A stretch of DNA of 9,645 nucleotides from positions 1 through 9,645 of the forward strand of contig JAWKJY010000025.1 in NCBI GenBank assembly GCA_041393535.1. The letters run 5' to 3'. The position numbers and the translations under genes were made by a program. Source of the DNA: JAWKJY01 sp041393535 (GTDB lineage: Bacteria; Actinomycetota; Thermoleophilia; Gaiellales; Gaiellaceae). How positions within the stretch are numbered: the stretch's first letter is position 1; every line of letters starts with the position of its first letter. Below the pieces are notes generated by a model, which saw nothing but the letters and a program-made list of their open reading frames with translations, searched no databases and was not told the DNA's origin. Shown here piece by piece: positions 5,051 through 9,645 of this stretch.

Positions 5051-5464
5051 ATGCACGACGCGACGGTCGAGGGCCTGCGGGCCGCGTTCGACGACTGGTC
5101 GAAGGCGCTGAACGCCGCCGACCTCGACACCTTCTACTCCTACTTCGACGAGGACGCCGAGATCCTCGACGAGGACTATCCCTGGCGGCTCGACAAGGCC
5201 GACTTCCAGGACCACATCGCCTTCCACACCGGCGTGTGGGAGTCGTTCGCCTGGATCGGCCGCGAGATCGAGACCAAGGTCTGGGGGACGACCGGCCACG
5301 TCAGCGGCTTCTCGACCTTCCGCGGCAAGCCGCGCGACGCGGGCTTCCGGCAGCGCTTCATGGGCTTCACGACCACCTGGTACCACGCGGACGGCCGCTG
5401 GCGGCTCGTGAGCTTCCACCAGAGCGTGCTCGCCGGCCGGATCGACGGCGCGTCCCCGAGCTAG
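5051..5464 (+). CDS. SnoaL/NTF2-fold protein, second copy
   Basis: This 137-residue protein is of the SnoaL-like/DUF4440-like NTF2-fold class and is only distantly similar to the one at 3652-4041. An opening helix (TVEGLRAAFDDWSKALNAADLDTFYSYFDEDAEILDEDYPW) leads into the acidic pocket strand typical of the fold. The helix DKADFQDHIAFHTGVWESF and strands REIETKVWGTTGHVSGFSTFRG, RFMGFTTTWYHADGRWRLVSFHQS complete it. The WRLVSFHQS ending is characteristic. GAGGA at 5042-5046 is 4 bases from the ATG. The gene ends 2 bases before the LLM oxidoreductase start, so the pair is probably co-transcribed and translationally coupled. It could be a small isomerase or hydratase acting with the oxidoreductase, or a binding protein; the sequence does not decide. 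Confidence 0.85.
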   Translation: MHDATVEGLRAAFDDWSKALNAADLDTFYSYFDEDAEILDEDYPWRLDKADFQDHIAFHTGVWESFAWIGREIETKVWGTTGHVSGFSTFRGKPRDAGFRQRFMGFTTTWYHADGRWRLVSFHQSVLAGRIDGASPS

Positions 5465-5466
5465 CG

Positions 5467-6487
5467 ATGGCGCCGGCGACGCCACGCTGGGGGCTCGTGT
5501 TCACGGGCGAGAACCTCTCGCTCGACGACATCCTCCGCTACGCCCGCCTGGCGGAGGACGCGGGCGTCGACAGCCTCTGGTCGACCGAGCTCGGGCGCGA
5601 CGCCTTCGTCCCGCTCGCCGCGATCGCCTCGGTCGCGCGCACGGTGCGGACGGGGACCGCCGTGGCCACCTACGCGCGCCCGCCGATGCACACGGAGACC
5701 GCGGCGGCGTCGATGGCCGAGCTGACGCACGGCCGCTTCGTGCTCGGGCTCGGCACCGCGCCGCCCGGCTGGAACGCCGACTGGCACGGGCTCGAGGTCG
5801 CGAAGCCCGCGACCCGGATGCGCGAGTACGTCGAGTGCGTTCGCCGCATGTGGACGGCCAGCCTCGACCATCCCATCGACTACGAGGGCGAGTACCTCCA
5901 CGTCAGGGGCTACCACGGCTTCATCCCGCCCACCTCGTACGAGGTGCCGATCTACCTCGCCGCGGTGATGCCGCGGATGCTCGAGCTGGCGGGCGAGATC
6001 GCGGACGGGCTGGTCGCCAACCTGCTCAACACGACGCGCTACTTCCGCGAGGTCGTCCACCCGCACGTCGAGCGCGGGCTCGCCCGGAGCGGGCGCGACC
6101 GGTCGTCCTTCGAGCTGACGACGCTGAAGGTGTGCGCGGTCGACGACGACCGGTCGGCGGCGCGTCGGCTCGCGCGCCACACGATCGCGTTCTACTCGAC
6201 GCTGCCGTACTTCGACATCGTCCTCGACCCGATGGGCTTCCAGGCCGAGAAGGCGACGATCCGCGAGGCGTTCGGTCGGCTCGACGTGCCGGCGATGCTG
6301 GACGCGGTGACGGAGGGAGATGGTCGATGCGCTCGCCCTCGCCGGCACGCCCGACGAGGTGCGCCGCCAGGCGGCCGCGTTCGCAGGGCTCGTCGACACG
6401 CTGATCCTCTACTCGCCCACCTTCGCCGTCGAGCCGGACGCGGCGAGGGCGAACCACGAGGCGATCATCCGCGCGTTCGCCGCCTGA
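5467..6487 (+). CDS. Luciferase-like (LLM class) flavin-dependent oxidoreductase, +1 frameshift
   Basis: The protein would be 339 residues, a member of the bacterial luciferase-like TIM-barrel family that uses F420 or FMN. Visible are WGLVFTGENLSLDDILRYARLAEDAGVDSLWSTE (8-41), the ATYARPPMHTETAAASMAELTHGRFVLGLGTA segment (about 69-100), and VPIYLAAVMPRMLELAGEIADGLVANL (about 160-186). These are hallmarks of actinobacterial F420-type members, so F420 is likely but inferred. The reading frame breaks around 6313-6319: after DAVTE (residue 283) it must move by one base to continue as EMVDALALAGTPDEVRRQAAAFAGLVDTLILYSPTF and so on to TGA at 6485-6487. One surplus base in the run GAGGGAG explains it. 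Either this is an assembly/sequencing error or a recent pseudogene; read literally, the frame runs on as Arg-rich junk. No clear Shine-Dalgarno is present; the start is 2 bases after the SnoaL-like stop. Confidence 0.82.
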
Positions 6488-6496
6488 CCCGCCGGC

Positions 6497-6531
6497 GCTC
6501 CTCGTCGGGTCAGTCGTGCCCGACGAGGAGC
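6497..6531. terminator. Strong bidirectional hairpin, 13-bp perfect stem
   Basis: GCTCCTCGTCGGG (6497-6509) and CCCGACGAGGAGC (6519-6531) are perfectly complementary, with a 9-base loop. It starts 10 bases past the LLM stop and overlaps the last codons of the convergent membrane-protein gene, whose stop lies in the loop. An alternative 8-bp stem, CTGACCCG (6484-6491) with CGGGTCAG (6506-6513), pairs the two genes' stop codons and is mutually exclusive with it. No T-run follows. Confidence 0.6.
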
Positions 6532-6809
6532 TCGGCGAGCAGGAAGACGAGGACGAGGGCGAGCGGGAGCAGGACGAGCGCCGAGAGCAGCGAGCGCTCG
6601 CCGTCGCGGCGGATCGCGACGAGGGTCGCCGCGCCGCCGGCGAGGCAGGAGCCCGATCCCGAGGACGGTCCGCCCGGCAGGACGACGCCCGCGACGAGCA
6701 GCGCTGCGCCGACGAGGACGACGAGGGCGGCGCGGCGGCCCAGCGTCGTCGTCGGGAGCGCCGGCGGCAGCTGTCGCCGCTCCTTCCCGAAGCCCACGTG
6801 GCGCTGCAT
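6510..6809 (-). CDS. Small two-span membrane protein, function unknown
   Basis: This is a 99-residue protein. A basic, soluble start (MQRHVGFGKERRQLPPALPTT, 1-21) leads to hydrophobic segments at about 27-46 (AALVVLVGAALLVAGVVLPG) and 76-95 (SALVLLPLALVLVFLLAELL), joined by a Gly/Ser-rich stretch with one Cys and a basic AIRRDGERS loop. Two spans with both ends cytoplasmic is the simplest topology. The start at 6809 is chosen because GGAGGAGGA lies just upstream (6814-6822 on the opposite strand); the frame is open far upstream, but that part is an antisense shadow. I do not recognise a family. It converges on the LLM gene and diverges from the universal stress gene. Confidence 0.7.
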   Translation of the reverse strand: MQRHVGFGKERRQLPPALPTTTLGRRAALVVLVGAALLVAGVVLPGGPSSGSGSCLAGGAATLVAIRRDGERSLLSALVLLPLALVLVFLLAELLVGHD

Positions 6810-6875
6810 CGCGTCCTCCTCCGTACCGCGAGTGTCGCACAGCGTTCGGGCGCGCGCCGCGTCGGGGGGAATACC

Positions 6876-6904
6876 GCATCGCGCATCCGGGGGTGCGCCG
6901 ATGC
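6876..6904. other. Inverted repeat between divergent genes
   Basis: In the 152-base gap between the small membrane-protein start (6809) and the universal stress gene (6962), GCATCG (6876-6881) and CGATGC (6899-6904) form an outer stem. CGCA/TGCG inside continues it after one bulged C, for about 10-12 bp in all with a G-rich loop. It could be an operator or a leader hairpin. The rest of the gap holds only a weak TAGACG box at 6935-6940, 21 bases before the GTG. Confidence 0.35.
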
Positions 6905-6961
6905 CGCCTCCGTCCCCGTCCGGGAGGCTGGGCCTAGACGAAGGGGACGACGCGAGCAATC

Positions 6962-7381
6962 GTGGTTGGCGTGGACGGCTCGAGGGCGCGCGACGAGCGC
7001 TCGCCTTCGCGGTCGAGGAGGCGCTGGTGCGCCAGGGCCGTCGTCGTGGTGCACGCGTACGCGGTGCCGGCGTGCGACTACGGGCCGCTCGGGGTGAACA
7101 CCCCGGCCGACCCAGGCCTGTTCGAGGACGCGGCCGCGGGCCTCGTTGACGCCGCGGTGGCGGAGGCGCGCGAGCGCGGCGCCACGGACGTCGAGGGCCG
7201 CTGGATCGAGGCGGACGCCGCGCCCGCCCTGGTCGAGCAGGCCGGCGAGGGCGACCTGCTCGTCGTCGGGTCGCGCGGCCGCGGCGGCTTCCCCGGCCTG
7301 CGCCTCGGGTCGGTCGGCTGGCGCTGCGTGCAGCACGCGCGCTGCCCGATCGCCCTCGTCCCGCTCGACGGGAGCCCGTGA
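6962..7381 (+). CDS. Universal stress protein (UspA family), frame disturbed near the N-terminus
   Basis: The single frame from GTG 6962 gives 139 residues. The start VVGVDGS is the family's first strand with the ATP-contacting Asp. The end DLLVVGSRGRGGFPGLRLGSVGWRCVQHARCPIALVPL has the ATP-binding G-x2-G-x9-G-S pattern. Between them, residues encoded by about 6983-7038 read as Arg-rich nonsense. In the neighbouring frame the same bases give ARRALAFAVEEALVRQG, the expected first helix, after which the original frame resumes at AVVVVHAYAV. Two compensating frame changes are therefore present: sequencing errors, or a gene with a scrambled helix. The start is uncertain too: the frame opens with ACG-ACG-CGA-GCA-ATC before GTG, and AAGGGG at 6941-6946 is 15 bases from it. 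The GTGA overlap with the transporter shows the 3' end is real. Confidence 0.75.
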   Translation: MVGVDGSRARDERSPSRSRRRWCARAVVVVHAYAVPACDYGPLGVNTPADPGLFEDAAAGLVDAAVAEARERGATDVEGRWIEADAAPALVEQAGEGDLLVVGSRGRGGFPGLRLGSVGWRCVQHARCPIALVPLDGSP

Positions 7382-8712
7382 GCGCCGGCGAGCGCCGACG
7401 CGCGACGCGGCCCGTCCGGCGGGTCGTCGATGGAGTGCGGCCCGCCCTCTCGCCCGCGGCGGACGAGCGGCTGATCTGGCTGCTCGGGCTGGGCGCGCTC
7501 GGGCTCGCCTGGCCGACGGCGACGGTCGCGGCGTACCTGCCGCCCGTGCTGCACCGCTTCACCGACTCCGACGCGGTGATCGGGGCCGTGCTCGCCTCGG
7601 AGGGCCTCTTCGCGATCTTCGTCCCGCTCGCGATCGGGCCGCTGTCGGACGCGACACGGACGCCGCTCGGGCGCCGCCGGCCGTACATGGCGCTCGCGCT
7701 CCTGCCGCTCGCCGTGCCGGTCGCGCTGCTCGGCTCGCTCGACTCGCTCGCCGTCACGACCCTCCTGCTCTTCGTCTTCTACTTCGGCAACTACGTCTAC
7801 GAGCCGCCCTGGCGCGGGCTCTACGCCGACCTGCTCCCGCTGGAGGTCGCCGGCCGCGGCCAGGCGTCGTCGCACGTGATGCGCGGCATCGCGATGGCCG
7901 GCGCGCTCGTCGGCGGCGGCCTCGCGCTCGATGCGTGGCAGCCCGCGCCGTTCCTCGTCGCCGCCGTGGTCGCGGGGCTCGCCTGCGGCGTCGTCGTCGC
8001 CGCCGTGCGGGAGGCCGACGACCACCGGGGCGCCGGCCGGCGCGTCCACGACGGGCGGAAGCACCTCGCCGCCCCGTGGCGGCTCGTCCGCCGCGACGCG
8101 AACGTGCGCGCCTTCCTGCTCGCGAACGCCGCCTGGGAGACGGCCTTCGCCGGGATGCGGACGTTCGTCGTGCTCGCGATCGTCGACGGGTTCGGGCAGT
8201 CCCTGGCCGTCAGCTCGGCCGTCCTCGCCGTCGTGACCGTCGGCTACGCGATCGCAGCGGTCGCGCTCGGCCCCTTCGCCGACCGGATCGGCGTCGGGCG
8301 CGTCATCCTCGTCGCCTCGACGATCTACGGGCTCGGCCTCTTCGGCGCCGGCTTCGCGACGCGCTGGCACGACTGGTACTACGCCGTCGTCCTCGTCGTG
8401 GCGGTCGCGGCAGGCGCCGTGATGACGCTCGCGTGGGCGCTCCTCTTCAAGGTGATGCCCGAGCGCGACCAGGGGGCCGCGACCGGGCTCGCGCTGGCCA
8501 CGCGCGGGATCGGCCTGCTCGTCGGCCCGCCGCTCGTCGGGCTGTCGATCGACTGGCTCGAGCCGCTGTTCGAGCAGACCGACGGCTACGGCGTCGTCTG
8601 GCCGGCCGTCTCGCTGCCGGTGCTCGCCGCCGTCCCCCTCGTCGCCCGCCTCGCCCGCGTCGAGCGCGAGCGCACCGCAGCGGCGGCCCGGGAGCACCCG
8701 CCCACCGCGTGA
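7378..8712 (+). CDS. MFS transporter, GPH/SLC45 sugar-transporter-like
   Basis: This 444-residue, 12-span inner-membrane carrier belongs to the major facilitator superfamily. The loop between spans 2 and 3 carries GPLSDATRTPLGRRRPYM (87-104). That D-R-T-R-x-x-x-G-R-R-R-P-Y pattern is typical of glycoside-pentoside-hexuronide and SLC45/sucrose-type transporters. A second half-loop shows GPFADRIGVGR. Spans 1-6 fall in about 33-210, a cytoplasmic central loop at about 211-243 is rich in Arg/His/Asp, and spans 7-12 occupy the rest. A soluble N-terminal tail of about 30 residues precedes span 1. The substrate is probably a sugar or glycoside with proton symport, but this is inferred from the motif only. 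GTG at 7378 overlaps the stress-protein stop as GTGA, so translation is likely coupled; a weak GGGAG lies at 7370-7374. The stop overlaps a possible GTG of the next gene. Confidence 0.85.
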   Translation: MSAGERRRATRPVRRVVDGVRPALSPAADERLIWLLGLGALGLAWPTATVAAYLPPVLHRFTDSDAVIGAVLASEGLFAIFVPLAIGPLSDATRTPLGRRRPYMALALLPLAVPVALLGSLDSLAVTTLLLFVFYFGNYVYEPPWRGLYADLLPLEVAGRGQASSHVMRGIAMAGALVGGGLALDAWQPAPFLVAAVVAGLACGVVVAAVREADDHRGAGRRVHDGRKHLAAPWRLVRRDANVRAFLLANAAWETAFAGMRTFVVLAIVDGFGQSLAVSSAVLAVVTVGYAIAAVALGPFADRIGVGRVILVASTIYGLGLFGAGFATRWHDWYYAVVLVVAVAAGAVMTLAWALLFKVMPERDQGAATGLALATRGIGLLVGPPLVGLSIDWLEPLFEQTDGYGVVWPAVSLPVLAAVPLVARLARVERERTAAAAREHPPTA

Positions 8713-8718
8713 GGTGCA

Positions 8719-8732
8719 GGAGGCGCGCCTCC
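8719..8732 (+). promoter_or_regulatory. Palindrome containing a Shine-Dalgarno sequence
   Basis: GGAGGCGCGCCTCC is a perfect 14-bp palindrome 6 bases after the transporter stop. As RNA it can fold into a 5-bp stem (GGAGG/CCTCC) that hides the AGGAGG at 8718-8723, the only good ribosome-binding sequence here. It could reduce translation of the next gene, act as a weak terminator, or be a dimeric protein's DNA site; nothing further decides. Confidence 0.35.
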
Positions 8733-8747
8733 GGGGTAGCACGGGCC

Positions 8748-9083
8748 ATGCTCGCGACGCTCTCCCGCACCCGCCGCTCGCTCGCCTCGCTCTGGCTCGT
8801 CACGCGGCTCCTGCCGCCCGAGGCGCGGCGGGGCGCACGGCGCGTCGCCGTCCTGGTCGCGCTCGCCGCCGTCGCCGCCGCGGCCGTGCCGGCCGCGCTC
8901 GCCTGCCTGGTCGCGACCGCGATCGTCGCCGCGCTCGACGGCCCCTGGGAGATCCCGCTCGCCATCGCGGGCGGCGCGGCGCTCGTCGCGATCGCCGCCG
9001 CGCTCGTCGCGCGCCGGGGCCTCTCGCGCGTCCTGCCGCGGCGGTCGCGGCTCAGACCCGGTAGCGCCGGCCGCGCCAGGTGA
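8748..9083 (+). CDS. Small hydrophobic membrane protein, function unknown
   Basis: This is a 111-residue protein. The basic amphipathic start (MLATLSRTRRSLASLWLVTRLLPPEARRGARR, 1-32) is followed by Ala/Val/Leu-rich segments at about 33-62 and 69-88, which give two membrane spans, and a basic tail. Codon ends are G or C almost without exception up to about 9050. The last 10 codons include AGA, GGT and AGG, where the gene overlaps the convergent glycosyltransferase by 32 bases (9052-9083). The start is uncertain. ATG at 8748 is preferred by protein shape but has no near Shine-Dalgarno. GTG at 8709 in the same frame forms a GTGA overlap with the transporter stop and would add 13 residues (VRCRRRASGVARA). 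I recognise no family; small holin-like or YrzE-type membrane proteins look similar. Confidence 0.55.
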   Translation: MLATLSRTRRSLASLWLVTRLLPPEARRGARRVAVLVALAAVAAAAVPAALACLVATAIVAALDGPWEIPLAIAGGAALVAIAAALVARRGLSRVLPRRSRLRPGSAGRAR

Positions 9084-9645
9084 CGCCGCCGCGCAGGCGG
9101 TCGAGCGTCGAGGCCACGGTCACGGCGGAGAGGAACGCGCAGCCGAGCGGCAGCGTCGTCCAGTAGCGGCGGGGCGTCGGCGCGACGCCGACCACGTCCA
9201 GGCGGGCGCCCAGCTGGAGGAGGGCCGCGAGCGCGCCGAGCCGGTGCGGCCCGCGCAGGACGCACCAGAGCGGCGCGAGCGCGACCACGAGCCCCGCTCC
9301 GGCCGCGGCGAGCGCGAGCCAGGGCGACGAGTCGGACGCGCCGACCGAGGCGTTCTTCCGCCAGCCGCGCCACACCTCGCCGCCCGAGCCGTACATCCTC
9401 ACGCGCAGGTGCCCCGTCCCGTCGACGACCGGGAGCGGCGTCCCGTGGCGCTTGAGCAGCTCGGCGAGCGAGCGGTCGTCGACGAGCCGGTCGCGGATCG
9501 CCCGGTGGCCGCCCACGCGCTCGTAGGCGTCGCGCCGCACGAGGATGAACGCGCCGATCGCGATCGCGTGCGGCCAGCGCGGCGAGCGGACGATCGGCCC
9601 GGGAGCCACGAACGAGCGGATCAACACCGCGGCCGCGGGCTGGAC
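9052..9645 (-). CDS. Family 2 glycosyltransferase, C-terminal part (HpnB/carotenoid-GT-like), cut by the window edge
   Basis: The open frame runs from the window edge to TGA at 9052-9054 and gives the last 197 residues; the N-terminal nucleotide-sugar-binding half lies outside. Visible are AIGAFILVRRDAYERVGGHRAIRDRLVDDRSLAELLKRHG (about 29-68), the acceptor-side region of GT2 enzymes with the DD pair at 56-57 where the catalytic base is expected, then VRMYGSGGEVWRGWRKN (82-98). Hydrophobic segments at about 109-130, 134-150 and 163-180 follow, and a TWRGRRYRV ending. This arrangement (GT2 domain, then C-terminal spans, then W-R/K-G-R-x-Y) is that of membrane glycosyltransferases acting on hopanoids or carotenoids. 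The lipid acceptor is inferred. It is convergent with, and overlaps by 32 bases, the small membrane-protein gene. Confidence 0.85.
   Translation of the reverse strand, partial: VQPAAAVLIRSFVAPGPIVRSPRWPHAIAIGAFILVRRDAYERVGGHRAIRDRLVDDRSLAELLKRHGTPLPVVDGTGHLRVRMYGSGGEVWRGWRKNASVGASDSSPWLALAAAGAGLVVALAPLWCVLRGPHRLGALAALLQLGARLDVVGVAPTPRRYWTTLPLGCAFLSAVTVASTLDRLRGGVTWRGRRYRV

Noticed and set aside
6319..7149. Continuation of the LLM reading frame as a very long C-terminal extension
   Set aside because: The extension is low-complexity Arg-rich sequence over the antisense membrane gene; the real LLM C-terminus lies in the adjacent frame.
7078..8742. Long minus-strand open frame opposite the MFS transporter
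   Set aside because: Composition is Arg/Glu/Asp/Gly/Pro-rich, as expected from reverse complement of GC3-rich coding DNA; the plus strand has a clear 12-span carrier.
8737..8742. TAGCAC as a -10 box for a leaderless start at 8748
   Set aside because: It lacks the final T of TAnnnT and sits 5 bases from the ATG; possible, but too weak to call.
1..9645. tRNA, rRNA, insertion sequences, attachment sites and CRISPR arrays
   Set aside because: I looked on both strands and saw no cloverleaf with CCA-end features, rRNA core motifs, transposase or integrase motifs, or spaced repeats.

Overview
The window is very GC-rich, and its genes end almost every codon in G or C. Four things point to a high-GC actinobacterium, most likely of the class Thermoleophilia (Solirubrobacterales or Gaiellales type): TAnnnT -10 boxes, frequent GTG starts and GTGA overlaps, a DUF2277 gene, and an exported decapeptide-repeat protein of a kind common there. 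The taxonomic call is inference from gene style. No rRNA, tRNA, CRISPR array, integrase or transposase was seen.

Layout. Positions 1-2127 hold two leftward envelope genes: a signal-anchored decapeptide-repeat protein (54-992, with a strong hairpin after its stop) and an L,D-transpeptidase with a peptidoglycan-binding domain (1231-2127). A probable unannotated 27-residue membrane peptide (2240-2323) follows on the plus strand. Positions 2405-6487 hold a redox/catabolic group: a class A FAD monooxygenase, a SnoaL/NTF2-fold protein, an AhpD/carboxymuconolactone-decarboxylase-like protein read through an in-frame TGA, a convergent DUF2277 gene, a second SnoaL/NTF2-fold protein, and a luciferase-like (LLM) flavin-dependent oxidoreductase with a frameshift near its 3' end. 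Positions 6510-9083 hold a small leftward membrane protein, then a rightward series of universal stress protein (frame-disturbed), MFS sugar-type transporter and small membrane protein, the first two joined by a GTGA overlap. The window ends inside a leftward family 2 glycosyltransferase (9052 to the edge).

Main finding. The gene at 4117-4671 is interrupted by TGA at 4357-4359. This is exactly where the second cysteine of the CxxC redox motif belongs, giving C-P-F-U, and the same frame continues as a normal AhpD-like C-terminus. Ten bases after the TGA is a perfect 7-bp hairpin with a 6-base loop whose second base is G. That placement and loop fit the bacterial SECIS pattern. The codons forming the hairpin (AAT, GCA, CAT, then GGA) depart from the local GC3 rule. 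I read this as an AhpD-like selenoprotein. Such proteins are known as a class, but this one appears to sit in an actinobacterial monooxygenase/SnoaL/LLM neighbourhood.

How the genes may work together. The FAD monooxygenase, two SnoaL-fold proteins and the LLM oxidoreductase suggest oxidation of an organic substrate. A CxxU peroxidase-like protein could remove peroxide leaking from the flavoenzymes. Most of these genes have their own TAnnnT box 33-53 bases upstream, so they look like neighbours under parallel control rather than one operon. Only the second SnoaL gene and the LLM gene (2-base gap) look co-translated.

Caution. Frame disturbances occur in the LLM gene (one) and the universal stress gene (two, compensating). 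Either the assembly has indel errors or these genes are decaying. This must be settled before the TGA is taken as selenocysteine, although a substitution and indels are different kinds of error.
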